DNA of 64,000 nt, from positions 20,686,777 through 20,750,776 of the forward strand of contig JANJXV010000020.1 of the NCBI GenBank assembly GCA_024803745.1, read 5' to 3'. The notes under the pieces are model-generated. The model ran no database searches. It saw nothing but the letters and a program-made list of their open reading frames with translations, and had not been told where the DNA came from. Shown piece after piece: positions 10,383 to 22,388 of the stretch; the stretch's first letter is position 1, and each line of letters starts with the position of its first letter. This DNA is from Megascapheus bottae (lineage: Eukaryota; Chordata; Mammalia; Rodentia; Geomyidae). Both the position numbers and the translations under genes were made by a program.

Positions 10383-12325
10383 CCATATATTTTTATTGTA
10401 ATTAATAAAAGGGTTACATTGTATTCACCAGACAGAAGGTGCATTACTTCACAAACATTGATACCCTTTCTCATGTCTTGGTCCCCATTTCCCTCCCCCA
10501 ACCTCTACCCCTCATCTTGTTTTCCCCCCTTCCCTATCCAATTTCAAATAACCAAATATACAAATACACAATACATCAGATAACAAAGTAAAATACTGTA
10601 ACAATATGAGATAACCAAGGGACAGCAAAAGAGATGAGAGATAACAAAGTACATTACGGGCAACAATCACTCATTATATGGCTTTTGTTTCTATATCCTC
10701 GAGGTCCTTTCATTTAGTGTCATACTATATGGCCTTATGTATCTAGGTTTTGTTCTATTGTAAATCTCTGCTAGTAGAGCCCAAGGTTTCTACTGATTAT
10801 GACAAATGAGGGAAACCAATGAGCCTATGTTCCTTTGAGTCTGGCTTACTTCACTTAATACGATTTTTTCTAAGCCTTTCCATTTCCTTACAAATGGGGC
10901 AATGTCGTTCTTTCTGACAGCAGCATAGATTTCCATTGTGTATAAATATATCTTGTTGATCCACTCATCAACTGAGGGGCATCTGGGTTGGTTCCATATT
11001 TTTGTCTAGGCCATTCTTATTTCTTCTTCAGAGAAGACTCTCTTTAAGTCTTTGGCCCATCTTTTAATGGGATGGTTGTTTCTTTGGAGATTAGTTTTGG
11101 AGTGATTCAGTTTTTTGAGCTGTTGATATATTTTATATATGAGGCCTTTGTCCGTTGTATGGTTAGTGAAGATCTTCTCCCACTCTGTAGGCTTTCTAGT
11201 TAATTTGCTAGCTATGTCCTTTGCCATACAGAAGCTCTGCAGTCTAGTGCAGTCCCACTTATCCAGGCTTGATCTGATTTGTTGTTTCTTGGCCATTATT
11301 AAGAAACTTTTGACCTGTGCCAAGGAGACCTAGTGTATCTCCTATTCCTTCTTGTAAAGTTTTCAGTGTATATGCTTACCTCAAGGTCTTTGATCCATTT
11401 GGAGTTAATTTTAGTGCAAGGTGACAAAGAAGGATACAACTTTAGTTTTCTGCAGGTGCTTAAACAGTTCTGCCAGCACCACTTGTTGAAGAGGCTGTCT
11501 TTCTTCCATTCTATTTTTTTGGCTCCCTTGTCAAAGATTAGGTGGCCATAGGTCTGTGGGTTAATATCTGGGTCCTCAGTTCTATTCTATTGGTCTTCGG
11601 GCCTGTTCTTGTGCCAGTACCAAGCTGTTTTGGTCACTAAAGCTCTGTAATTGAGTCTAAAGTTTGGTATTGAAATTTCTCCTGCGCTATTCTATCTGTT
11701 AAGTATTGTTTTTGCTATACGGGGTCTTTTATTATTCCATATGAAATTTTGGATTGCCTCTTCTTTTTCTTTAAAGAATGACATTGGGATATTGATGGGT
11801 ATTGCATTGAATTTGTAGATAACCCTTGGCATGATTGCCATTTTCACAAAGTTAATTCTTCCAATCCAGGAGCATGGGAGGTTTTTCCATTTCCTCAGTT
11901 CTGCTTTAATTACCTTTTTCAGGGTTTTAAAGTTTTCATCAAAAAGGTCCTTTACATTCTTAGTTTAGTTAATTCCTAGGTACCTTATTTTCTTTGAGGC
12001 TATTGCAAAAGGAGTTGCTTTCCTGATTTTCGCCTCATTCCTCTAATTGTTGGCATATAGGAACGCAGTTGACTTTTGAGGGTTAATTTTATACCCTGCT
12101 ACCTTGCCAAAGTTTTGAATCAGCTCAAGCAACTTGGGAGTGGAGTCTATAGGGTTCTTTAAATACAGAATCATATCATCTGCAGAGACGGAAAGTTTCA
12201 CTTTTTTTCCTGTTTGGATCCCCTTTATGCTTGTGTCTTGCCTTATTGCTCTGGCTAGGAATTCTAATACTATGTTAAAGAGAAGTGGAGAGAGTGGGCA
12301 TTCCAACAGAATAGTTTTGATCATA
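10383..12325 (-). mobile_element. LINE-1 copy, 5'-truncated, minus strand
   Basis: Reading the minus strand from 12325 down: the C-terminal half of the reverse transcriptase, thumb and linker, C-terminal domain, stop near 10793, then the shared 3' UTR to the tail at 10383. About 330 bp of C-terminal domain coding is missing at about 11005-11008: the frame jumps from the residues at the SEEEIRMA block straight to the KIWNQP block. The 5' end abuts a short oppositely oriented L1 tail at 12340-12394. Confidence 0.93.
10791..12325 (-). pseudogene. L1 ORF2p remnant (reverse transcriptase C-half to C-terminus)
   Basis: Frames on the minus strand include the reverse transcriptase motif [13 protein letters not shown], then ARAIRQ, then the catalytic region as SADDM in place of the usual FADDM, then GYKIN and FLYANN (12043-12324). 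Further on come the KLTRKPTEWEKIF, DKGLIYKIY and [11 protein letters not shown] segments (11006-11323). Stops and frameshifts separate them. The two catalytic aspartates survive, but the preceding aromatic residue is lost and the N-terminal half of the enzyme is absent. Confidence 0.9.
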
Positions 12326-12339
12326 TTTTAAAAATTGAA

Positions 12340-12394
12340 TCTGGTGAATATAATGTAACCCTTCTTTAATTACAATAAAAAATATATGAAAAAA
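12340..12394 (+). mobile_element. Tiny L1 3' tail in opposite orientation
   Basis: The sequence ctggtgaatataatgtaacc through a ttaattacaataaaaa tail matches the last 55 bases of the L1 3' UTR (compare 28839-28886), in plus orientation. It sits directly against the 5' end of the minus-strand L1. Confidence 0.85.
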
Positions 12395-12519
12395 TGAGCC
12401 TAAGCTTTATCCCAAGAAATGTTATATGATGGGATAAAAAGAGTTGTACTTAAAAAGGGAATTTATAGACTTAGACTACCATTCCCAATTTATTGGTTGA
12501 TATGTGCTTTCACTAACTT

Positions 12520-12605
12520 TTTGCCCAGGCTGGCCTCAAGCAACAAACTTCACAATATCTGCCTGCCTCCTGTGTCTGTGTGTGAGACACAACACTCAGC
12601 CTTAT
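12520..12605 (-). mobile_element. B1/7SL-like SINE fragment
   Basis: The block tgcccaggctggcctcaagc followed by atctgcctgcctcctgtg is the antisense of the B1/Alu 7SL-derived body. It is short and diverged. Confidence 0.55.
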
Positions 12606-12689
12606 TTTTTTATTTTTGTTTTCACTTTTCTTATCATTTACTAGTATGTAATATACACTTGTAGTATTATACTTGCACCTGGGATTCAG

Positions 12690-12850
12690 AGGATCACAAA
12701 GGGATCACAAGTGTGTGGCCATTCTGTACAATTTGCTCAGACTCCATCTCAAAATAAACAGTTCAATGGAATGTGTTCTGCCACAGGGTGGAACGACATT
12801 TGCATAACACACACAAAGCCCTGGGTTCAATCATCAGTCCAGCAAGCTTT
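12690..12850 (+). mobile_element. Old ID/tRNA-like SINE fragment
   Basis: The segment atttgcataacacacacaaa followed by gccctgggttcaatcatcag resembles the ID core (gcttgcctagcatgcacaaagccctgggttc). The left part is too diverged to assign. Confidence 0.45.
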
Positions 12851-14644
12851 ATCAGTTCCTTAACAAAATAAATCAATGGAAATAACAACCTTTCCCTAGG
12901 GGGCCAGCCCAAAAGTTTGTGGTTGTTGTTTTCTTCTCACTAAATCCATTTTATTTTTCTTGTTCCAATATTCAGAATAAAAAGGTTCAGTGTTAAAATA
13001 ATGTCCAGCTAAACGAACCTATGTCTGGTAAGTGGCCCAGTCTATCTAATATTGTAGAAATTCATCTTCAGTATTCATAGGCTTTTTGGCAATGTGTGAT
13101 ATGCAAATGTGGAGAAACATGGCATGGATCCATTATTAGTGGCAGTCACACCACTCATCTTCATTGTGCAAGCCTCTAGGCTTAAGTGGATTAGAACACA
13201 AAAATCTAATTCAATTAAAAGTGCATCTGGAGAATGATGTAAATTTACTTTTAATGTTGATAACTTGTTTTGTAGCTCTCAATATTCCCTATCATGCACA
13301 ATTCATGACCCTGTTTGTGTTCTACTTCTCAATAGTGTCCTGAATATTCTCTCATCAGCCATTTTTTAAACAAAAAGAATCTAGCCAATGTGCTTATTTC
13401 ATGGAAATAGCATTGAACATGAATAAAACAAACCACACACCTACCCTGTTAGACAGATTATAAGTTTCTTCCAGAACAACTCTCTCATGAGATTAATATC
13501 TTGTTAGTGGATGGTACGAATATTTTCCATCAATATTTAACAGAAAAGAATTTGACTTTGAATTCCATCTGCCAATAATTGTCACTGGAATTGATTCTGT
13601 AAATGAAAGGATTTTGTATTCATTTTGTTAGCAGGATGATTTGAGATCAAGGAGGAAAAGCTACTTTATCACCTCTACCCATCCTTCATTGAGGAGAGAA
13701 ATGTACTCTGCTAGCTGTCCAATCAATGATGTAGACAAAAATGGATTTCATCATAACTCTGTCAACAAAATTGCTAACTTGTTTAAATTGTTCTTTATAC
13801 AAGATCAATTGGCTTAAAAATCTTTTTGTCCACCAAATAGATTTCATGGCATTTTGTAAAAAAAAAAAACATTGCTGGTTTCTATTCCTTTGGTGTATTT
13901 AATGCAAATATGCAACTATGCGGGTTGGCAATGTCAGCATTTTTAGGGAGGCTATCGACCTGTCCCCTGCTGCTATGCTTCTCTCAAGAGGAGAGCAAGG
14001 TCACTTACCTGGAGGACAGTACGTGGGAGATGAATCTGGCTCTGTCTAAAACTATTATAAGTTTTGTTTGAACATGACACACACTTATAAAATATAATTT
14101 AATATGCTTGACAACTAATGATTTAATTAACATTTAACTTCAACAAGTTGTTCCAGGTGTAATTTTCCATAAGAAAACAACTTCTTGTCAACAAGCTGCT
14201 ATGAAAAATAAATTCAAGATATTACATTACCTCATTTTTAAGTTGACCTATTATTACCTTCTAGGATATTGTTCTTCTGCTTGAGTACCTTCTAAAATAG
14301 ATACGTGGGAAGTATGTTTTTAAAATAATAACAAAAATAATTGTACCATGTTTTGCTTACTTGATAAACAGCCTACTTAAAAGAGGATTCAGCAGTGTGA
14401 TTAGATAATGTATTATGATGAAATCTCCTGTCTTGCTACCCTGTTTCCCTAGAAAGTGAATTATCCTTTATCTTCATGCTGTCTTCATGCTGTGCATGCT
14501 ACCAGCATGTTAGTTAATAACAAACTAGTAGCTACCTTGATTGACAGACTGCAATGTTTGGTACTATGGATAGTTTTAAACCTCCACCGACAATCATCAA
14601 ATTATGTACCAAAGATATAAAACTTACTGCATATGCCTAAGCTG
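12851..14644. other. Unique AT-rich sequence without a gene
   Basis: About 1.8 kb with no young repeat that I can recognise and no exon-like frame. An A-run occurs at 13858-13870. The low repeat content makes it a reasonable place to look for conserved non-coding sequence, but none is demonstrated. Confidence 0.5.
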
Positions 14645-14675
14645 TTTTGTTGTTGTTGTTGTTGTTGTTGTTGTT
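14645..14675 (+). repeat. (GTT)n microsatellite
   Basis: Nine or so consecutive GTT units, shortly before a TG array and a SINE. Confidence 0.95.
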
Positions 14676-14690
14676 ATGCTGTGGTTTTTT

Positions 14691-14797
<107 letters not shown>

Positions 14798-14986
14798 GGG
14801 GTTTGAACTGGACCTGGGCACAGTCCCTGAGCTCTCCAGCTCAAGGCTAGTGCTCTATCACTTCAGCTGCAGCACCACTTCCAGTTTTCTGGTGGTTAAT
14901 TGGAGAGAAGAGTCTCATGGACTTTTGTGCCTGCCTGGCTTCTTGAGTAGGTAGGATGACAGGTGTGAGCCACCAGCAGCTGGCCC
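14798..14986 (-). mobile_element. B1-like/tRNA-like dimeric SINE
   Basis: Antisense of the second SINE type. The right half (gagctctccagctcaaggct, ctctatcacttcagc) is followed by ccagttttctggtggttaat, tctcatggactttt, and the antisense B1-like head (gacaggtgtgagccaccagc). Shared blocks recur at 22646-22882, 30343-30570 and 54185-54395. Confidence 0.85.
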
Positions 14987-15490
14987 CAGTTTTATAATTA
15001 CATATCAATGCTTTGTTTTGTTTCAAAGTACAGATAAAAATTATATGTATTATATATCACATAAATATCTAATATAAACCTTTAATGAAAAATGCATATA
15101 TATAATCCAGCCACTAATTCAAATCACATCATATAAAATGCATATTTATCAGCTTTATATTATTGATGATTATCATTCCATAATGGTTTCATAACAATTA
15201 AATGATAAATAAGTGATTTCAGTTTCCCCTTGTCTTGTTTTTGCTTATTTATTTTCTAAGTTTTCTTTTTGATAATGCATACTGCTTTTTAACAAAAATA
15301 GGCACTTAGTAAATAAAATGTAGTGAATTCCTTAGTTATACATAGTAGACACTTGTATATTTTTAAAATGCTACATTAACAATAAGCAATTTTCCATGCT
15401 AACATTGCTTCGTGTTGTGGCAGGTGGGATAAGGAGATGTTATCATACTCCTTTAAGTTGTAGAATATAAAATCGTGACCACTTCATATA
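14987..15490. other. AT-rich sequence without a gene
   Basis: Nothing recognisable beyond AT-rich simple stretches. Confidence 0.5.
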
Positions 15491-15506
15491 AAAATAATGC
15501 CAAAGT

Positions 15507-15688
15507 TGCTGGGAGTTTGGCCTAGTGGTTAAAATGCTTGCCTAGCATGCATGAAGAACCGAGTTTGATTCCTTGGTACCACATACATAGAAAAAAGCCG
15601 GAAGTGGTGCTGAGGCTCAAGTGGTAGAGCTCTAGCCTTGAGAAAGTCCAAGGACAGTGCTCATGCCCCGAGCTCAAGCCCAGGACCG

Positions 15689-15721
<33 letters not shown>

Positions 15722-15725
15722 AACT
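15507..15725 (+). mobile_element. Dimeric tRNA(ID)-type SINE with long poly(A)
   Basis: Well-preserved copy: gggagtttggcctagtggtt head, tagcatgcatgaag, connector catacatagaaaaaagcc, right half through gctcaagcccaggaccggc, then about 30 A. It is flanked by a target-site duplication of the aaaatgccaaagt type (15491-15506 with a two-base insertion, and 15726-15739), showing an intact insertion that is probably fairly young. Confidence 0.92.
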
Positions 15726-15739
15726 AAAAATGCCAAAGT

Positions 15740-16666
15740 GCTTTTACCCTTTTAGTACTTTTTATGTAGTCTTGACTAACTGCATAGGAAACTACAAAAT
15801 TATAATAGCTTTTCAATATAGTGCCATGTTTGGGCAAGATAAATTACATTATACTGATATATCAAATTGGTTATGTTTCCTAAAGGTTGTTTAGTCTCAA
15901 ATGATACACACATCAGTGTGATTGTGTAGGTCTGGAAAAACTCAGTAATGGGCACGTTAGGAGCTTTGCATATACTCTCTTGAACAGGCGTGGGTGGGGT
16001 CATCTAGATTCCTCTTTATCTGAGTTTTTTCCACTGTGTTTGAAATGAAAAATATTTTCTTCATTATTTATGTGCTTTGCGATTATAAATGATTGGATCT
16101 GTGATGTATTGACATACATTCCTACAAAATAATAATTCAAAGAGATGGTGGGATCTAAATTCATATTAAGAAAGGTTAATATCTTTCTTATTTTCAGTAT
16201 TAGATAAAATTTTCTAGCCCTAAATAACTGATATTTATAACTGATATTATATTAATAACTGATATTTATAAAGGAGAGTCCCTTTTCAGAGTTGGTTCCT
16301 TTTACTCATTCTCCTCCTTTCACATTATGTCCTAGATCTGGATGATAAAGAAATTAAGCCTTTATCTTTATTTGCCAAAAAGTATGCACTTACATATATT
16401 AGCTGCCATATGGTAGACTCTGAAGAATTCAGGTAATATAATTCCTTAGAATGACAAAATCATAGCTCAACAAAATAAGCGCCAGGAAACATACTTTCAA
16501 GAGGGGACACAAGAATAAAGGGAGAAGTAGGAAAGAATACAATCAAGAATTCATGGCATATACTTCAAAATTAAGAAAAACAGGGAGGAAGTGGGCTAGA
16601 GGCTGCCATTGTTCAAGATGCATTGTAGTCTTAAACTGCTTTGTAGATGGCAACCCCGTTGTACAG
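15740..16666. other. AT-rich sequence without a gene
   Basis: A short motif (aactgatattta) occurs three times within 16226-16272. Otherwise nothing recognisable. Confidence 0.5.
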
Positions 16667-16684
16667 CTATTTAGAGATTTTTTT

Positions 16685-16871
16685 TTTTTGCCAATCTTGG
16701 GCTTGAGCTCAGGGCCTGAGCACTGTCCTTGGACTTTCTCAAGGCTGGAACTCTACCACTTGAGCCTCAGAACCATTTCTGGCTTTTTTCTATGTATGTG
16801 GTACCAAGGAATCAAACCCCGGTCTTCGTGCATGCTAGACAAGCACTCTACCACTAGGCCAAACTCCCGGC
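16685..16871 (-). mobile_element. Dimeric tRNA(ID)-type SINE
   Basis: Antisense copy starting at its T-tract tail, through gagctcagggcctgagcact, ctctaccacttgagcctcag, the connector ttttttctatgtatgtggta and the head ctaggccaaactcccggcc. The target-site duplication ctatttagagattttttt is at 16667-16684 and 16872-16889. Confidence 0.93.
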
Positions 16872-16889
16872 CTATTTAGAGATTTTTTT

Positions 16890-18398
16890 AAAAGATATAA
16901 GTGACCACATTTTTAAATAAAGTTAGATCTTCACCTTGAAAAAAAATAAAAAAAAAAGAACAGTGAGAGCGAGAGAGGAGAGAGAAGAAGTGAGAGACAG
17001 ACAGAGACAAGAGATTCCTTCTCTAGGACTCAGCCTCAGTGCTCTAATTTTCAGTAAATTTTATCTAAATCTCAACATTTGAACATCTCTCATTTGTTTT
17101 TTACATGTAGTGAGTATCTCCAATCCTCTAGCCTTTGTACTCAACTTATTCTTCTATGTAGATTTCTTATGCACTGGAATGGAAATCTCCTAGATCATGG
17201 GCTACAGTTCATATAATTTGGATTTAGCTGCCATGAGACAACTGGCTGGAACACAGTGGGCAGACAAGAAGCATGTATTATTGAGGAGAATAACAGCCTC
17301 TGCCCTACCTCACTGCTGGATAAAGACTTCAGTCCAAAATAGAGGATGTGGGAAAGAAAATGAGTTGATTAATGTCTTAGTTCCACTAGTTGAAACTTCA
17401 CTATGTGTGGTTCAGGTAAACAGGCAAGGTTGGGTCATATTTTGTATCCATATATTATCTTTGTGGTAGAGCTACACAATAGACATGTACAATGAGGCAC
17501 ATGGAAGTAAAATCAAAACAGAAGCCCATTATAATGCGTGAAGGGGGAAGATGAGAACCAAATAGATGCAACTCTTTTCAGTAGGTGAGACAAACCCTCC
17601 ATGAAGCCATTCATTACCTGAGGTTGTAAAATACATTATTGATTTTTTTTTAGCCAATATCAGGGTCAAATGAAATACGATATAGAGAAAGTTGTTCGCA
17701 AGTGAAAATATAATTTCTTAAACTTCCAGTTGTCATATTATTTTTGTTATTACTATTCTATGAAGCTTTTGAACCTAAGGCTTTTTTTGTTGAAATAATT
17801 CACATAACTAATGCCTTATTCTGCAGGAAAGGTGAATCTTGACTCTAGAGCTTATTTCTATTATACTTTGTCTTTTCCAGAAAAAAGACGCAAAAGGTGC
17901 TTCTATATTGATGTTTTCAATTTTGTATTGTAATTATTACCCATTCCTGCAATTGCATCTTTGGAGGAAATAATAGAAAAGAAGTGTGCTGTGGTAGGCA
18001 AAGCAGGGTGTGAGTGATAACTTCATGTGAATGGTGTCAGTTACCACATTTACACAATAAACTATTTTAGAGGCAAAATGATAGCTTAAGATTGGCTATA
18101 TTGTATCAGGAAACATCATTTTTCATGTACATTTTCTTGTATAAGCTAAGGAGCTCATGTTTGGCAGAAGTGAAAGTGAATAAAAGTGGGAGCAAAATGT
18201 TGCATTAATATTTAATGTAATGCTTTTTTGAGAGTATAAAGGGAGTACAACTATTCAAATGCAAATGAAAACTGCAAGGAGGCTTTGTGTTTGAAAGGTT
18301 TTTGCTTGGAATACCTTTATTTTGCTGAACTCTTATTTGTGAGAAAGAAAAACATTATAAACAACTGTCGGCTTAGCTTCTATGGCTTGCTTCTGACT
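16890..18398. other. Sequence without a gene
   Basis: Contains an A-rich and GA-rich stretch at about 16938-17012. The remainder is AT-rich and unrecognised. The small open frame at 17197-17469 shows no domain. Confidence 0.5.
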
Positions 18399-18449
18399 CT
18401 TTCTCTTTCTCTTTCTTTCTTTCCTTCTTTCTTCTTTTTTCTTCCCTTT
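18399..18449 (+). repeat. (TTTC)n pyrimidine tract at a SINE tail
   Basis: Irregular CTTT/CTTC repeats directly before the antisense SINE at 18450, so it is the degenerate poly(A) tail seen on the other strand. Confidence 0.85.
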
Positions 18450-18660
18450 TATGTGCCTGTCCTGGTTCTTGAACTCAAAGCCTGGACACTGTCTCTTAAC
18501 ATTTTTGCTCAAGGCTAGTGCTTGAGGCAAAGATCCACTTCTGGCTTTTTGATAGTTACTAAGAATCTCATAGACTTTCCTGATTGGGTTGGCTTCTAAC
18601 CATGACTCTCAAATCTCAACCTCTTGAGTAGCCTGGATTTGTAGTATGGGTCACATGGTT
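18450..18660 (-). mobile_element. B1-like/tRNA-like dimeric SINE (diverged)
   Basis: Antisense blocks ttgctcaaggctagtgcttg, ccacttctggctttttgata, aatctcatagactttcctga and tcaacctcttgagtagcc follow the order of this SINE type. It is more diverged than most copies here. Confidence 0.75.
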
Positions 18661-20178
18661 CTCCAATGGAGTGATTCTTAGTCTTTAGATTTCAGATATC
18701 AGAAAATGAGAAGTTTTTTTCAAAAAGCTACTGTGTAATACCAACTCTCATTTCCTTAATGGAATCTTAGCTGAATTAAACAAATTAAAGCTCTATAACT
18801 GAACACATTTCTTTTCATGAAATGGTATCCATGTCATACTATATTTTTCCTCTTCTTTAAAAACGACAAAACTCTCAGTTTGACATGTAAGAAAATTCCC
18901 ATATTGATGTCAATTGACCAAAAAAGAAATCAATCTAGAATTCAGAATATTTTGAGGTCCTGGTTAATCTCCAGTAATTCTGGTATTATTAGTAGCCTTT
19001 AATTTAAAAGTCAGATATCTGAACAACTTTACAGTTCATCATGTTTCCATATTTTTCCAAATTCCATGCACTGTGTGCCCAAACATCCCCAGCTGCATAT
19101 ATCAAGAAGCACATCCCCATTTACTGAAGTGGTAAATTTCATTAAGAAACCAATGCTTTGTGAAAGAAATCTATAGAAAATTTTATAACTTAAGAAAATC
19201 GACTATTCCTTTGAAAGATTTGGACTAGAGAGTGTTTCTTAATGATAAAACCATTTTATCTTTCTCTGTTATTTACAGAACAGAATGAAAAAAGCTGGTT
19301 AATTCACCGAGCTGTTATATGACAACATCTCAATTTATGCATATGATCAAAACAGCTTCACCGGCTTGCAGAGAGCAACATTAATGTCAGTGGGAGACAT
19401 GATTCATTATTTTAATATGTTCACTTTATGGATTTCAAGACGAATAAAACATATATGATTTCCAGTAAGCAACTGGGTAAATAACAGTAGAAATAAATTG
19501 ATTGAGAGAGTTTTTTTTTTTCTAAACTTTCTGATTCTGATAAATTCATTGCTGGAAACTATAGTCATTTTGAGAAAATGAAGAATAAATAGATAATTTG
19601 AGAATTGAACAAAATAATTAATAGTCATGAGACTATAATAAAGCAGACAAATTACAACTAAAATACCTGATTAGTAATAACCAAATTGAGGTGGACATTA
19701 GCAAACTATGAACACTGGTCAGGTGTGAATGCCAGAATGAAGTACATCATTTGCCAAACTGTATGGAATCATAAGTGGAAAGAGCTAAATACAAAACCTA
19801 TTTTTCAAAGGAATGTTGGCATATTCATTGATTCTCAGAGATTATAAATGTGGACATACCAAACATAGCATTTTTAAATCCATACAACTTTACCCAGGAA
19901 AAAAAATCACAGGATAATTGCTGGAGTTGATATCAACCTAACATTCTGGGCTTCAGCATTCATACTCACCTGAAGCTTGTGTCTCTAGAAACCACTCAGT
20001 GCAGCATCTAAACCTGCCGTCTTTCGGGATAAACCTATGCTAACTGAGTGTGGTCTGTGTCATGACTAATTTTTACAGCATTGTCTGGAATCCACAAAGC
20101 AGACATTTCAGGAAGCAGTCTCAAACACAGAAATTATGAAGTCCAAAGGTATCCTCATATAGAAAGGAAGTAGCACAA

Positions 20179-20180
<2 letters not shown>
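18661..20180. other. AT-rich sequence without a gene
   Basis: No repeat family or exon recognised over about 1.5 kb. Confidence 0.5.

Positions 20181-20236
<56 letters not shown>
20181..20236 (+). repeat. (TG)n microsatellite
   Basis: About 27 uninterrupted TG units, likely polymorphic. Confidence 0.97.
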
Positions 20237-20239
<3 letters not shown>

Positions 20240-20919
20240 CCCCATATCTGTATTAGTAAAAAGATGTGATTCAAATAATGACTAGATTTTATAGGAGTTT
20301 TAAAAACCATTGGAACTGGAATCAAAACAGAGGTTCATGTATGCAATCTAGACTAGAACCACATGACTGAAATAACAGAAAAGAGTGTCCTGTCACTTAG
20401 TCACAGGTGGATAATAGTAACTCCAAGACTCACAGTCGATAAAGCTAGCAGATGCTGTTGTGGCAGGGAGATAGAAGTCTGTTTCATAAACTATAACAAT
20501 GCTATTATGATTTCTCTTACATGGTACCCTTTCTTTAATTTGGACAGATCTAAAATCTGTGGCACAGATGAATTGGAAAAACAGGATTTCCTTAAAGATT
20601 ATGTTATCAAAAGCACAACAGATCCTCATCCAGAATAACAGTCTTTCCGACTTCACGCTATTTCAAAAGCATTAATTAAGCATTAAATGTTCACTACCAT
20701 GGGCTGTTTGTGAGAGCGATAGCTGGCATCTGCCATAGGAGCAGAGGACATGGCATATCAGTAGTTATTAGCTATAGAATGTTTTGTATTAGTATCTATG
20801 GATAAATTGTCACTGCTTACCTAGCAAGATTGCTATTCATCTTGTAAGATATTTTTATAGCACAGGAAATTTTAAAGACAGTTGAAATCAGTTTAATTCA
20901 TTTTATTTCACTGAATTAT
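20237..20919. other. Sequence without a gene
   Basis: Overlapping open frames at 20363-20638 (plus) and 20393-20656 (minus), about 90 residues each, lack any recognisable motif and are on opposite strands of the same DNA. I do not call either. Confidence 0.4.
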
Positions 20920-21010
20920 AAATTGGGTAGTTATCAGATAGCAGGCATTGCACTTGGGTTTAGAAATACAAGGATGAAGAAAACAAACTAATGGTTCTCA
21001 CAAAGTACAC
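20920..21010 (+). repeat. Ancient repeat fragment (L2/MIR-associated type)
   Basis: The order agcaggcattgcacttgggt, then agaaatacaaggatgaag resembles a common old mammalian repeat (ccaggcactgtgctaggc, then ggatacaaagatgaataa). The family is uncertain. Confidence 0.4.
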
Positions 21011-21185
21011 ATAACATATGTCCCAAATCAAACATGTATTATTCTGTTAGAAATCCAGCAATAGGTCTATGCACACAGTGGCAAACTTCCTAGCAAACCC
21101 AAGTGCACAGAGTAGCATTGGTTAACCAGAACTAAGTCATAGCTCCATTTCTGGATTGGTTAATTGGTAGATAAGAGTCTCATGG

Positions 21186-21418
21186 CAGGCAGGGTGCTGG
21201 TGGCTCAGACCTTTAATTGTAACTACTCAGGAGGATGAGTACTAAGGGTTTGATTCAAAGCCACCCTTAGCAGTAACGTCCATGAGATTCTTATCTCCAG
21301 TTAACCATCAGAAAACCAGAAGTGTATATGTAGCTGAAAGTGGTAGAGCACTGTTTTTGAGCAAAAATAGTTCAGGAACAGTACCGAGACCCTTAGTTTA
21401 AGCTCTACAACTAACAAA
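21186..21418 (+). mobile_element. B1-like/tRNA-like SINE nested in another SINE
   Basis: Sense copy: gggtgctggtggctcagacc, aactactcaggaggatgag, gagattcttatctccagtta, accatcagaaaaccagaag, then a right half ending tttaagctctacaact. It lies within the antisense SINE and next to a second sense copy. Confidence 0.85.
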
Positions 21419-21591
21419 TGTAATTATGCCTGTAGTCCTAGCTATTCAGGAGACTGGGATCTGAGGACTGCGGTTCAAAGCCAGCAGGGTGCTTATTTCC
21501 AATTAAGCACCAGAAAACGGGAAGTGGCACTGTGGCTCCAGTGATAGAGCCCTAGCCCTGAGCTGAAGAGTTCAAGTCCCATATCCCACAA
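21419..21591 (+). mobile_element. Second sense SINE, tandem with the first
   Basis: Starts within the B1-like head (tatgcctgtagtcctagcta), goes through ccagaaaacgggaagtggca to a right half ending gttcaagtcccatatccc. No separate target-site duplication is visible between the two sense copies, so they may have inserted as a dimer. Confidence 0.85.
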
Positions 21592-21682
21592 AGTCTCATG
21601 AACTTCCTGCTGGGACTGGTTTCAAATTCCAATTCTCAGATTTCAATCTCCTGAGTAGCAGGAGTCACTGCCACTGGCTATT

Positions 21683-22388
21683 TCATGAAAGGAGGAAGAG
21701 GTTGCAATTAGCATATTGGAAATATTTTGTCAAATTTTGAAGGTTATCAGGCTTTCTAGAATACTGGCTTCTTGTTAACTTTACCATCCACCTCAGTCCC
21801 AGGGCATATCAGTTAATCCTGAGAATTAGTAAGCTTCTCACAGTTCATATATTGTGTCTAATATTGCCTTTCACTTTAAAACAAGTAAGTTCAAAAACAA
21901 GTCCATTTCATGGACAGAGATAGCACAGTAGAAGAAGATTCCTGAAACCCTCTAGCTTTAAAATGAAATCAAAACCAGTTTTGATTTCAAAACTGTTACA
22001 CAGAATGGTTATTTTTTCCCTTTTTAAAATATATCCAATTAAAAACTGTATACATATGTGATGGAATTTTGTACTAATGTTTAAAATATAAAACCTAGGG
22101 TCACTATAATATTTGATATATTTGATTTGTAAAGTCTCTTAATAAATATTCATTAATTATTTGTTAAATAGGTTCGCAGATGAGTTAAATACAGAATTAC
22201 ACTAGTAACAGTAAAATTGAGATGAACAGGATTATCTCACTATTTCAAACTCGCTGAAAAAGATTATTTTTGACTTCAGAAAGATCATCAAAGTGATCTG
22301 TGACTCCACTATTTCTACAACAAAAGTTATATCTATCTTAGGGATGTAGTAAAGCCATGATTATGCTAAACAAACTAAACAAAGAGGA
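21683..22388. other. AT-rich sequence without a gene
   Basis: Nothing recognisable. Confidence 0.5.

Larger units (their letters stand above)
21147..21682 (-). mobile_element. B1-like/tRNA-like SINE split by later SINE insertions
   Basis: The host SINE is antisense. Its first part (tttctggattggttaattgg, gataagagtctcatg) ends at 21184, and its second part resumes at 21592 (agtctcatg, then gaacttcctgctgggactgg through cctgagtagcaggagtc). The 9-bp agtctcatg is duplicated at 21176-21184 and 21592-21600, which is the target-site duplication of the inserted DNA. Confidence 0.85.

Noticed and set aside
12043..12324. Functional reverse transcriptase
   Set aside because: L1 fragment lacking the N-terminal half of the enzyme, catalytic region altered to SADD, with downstream stops.
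15507..15725. tRNA gene
   Set aside because: A and B boxes are present but within a SINE with a dimeric body and poly(A); no cloverleaf with a full acceptor stem.
16553..16879. Recurring frames of the type SGPEHCPWTFSRLELYHLS seen at several places
   Set aside because: They are translations of the antisense dimeric SINE and not a gene family.
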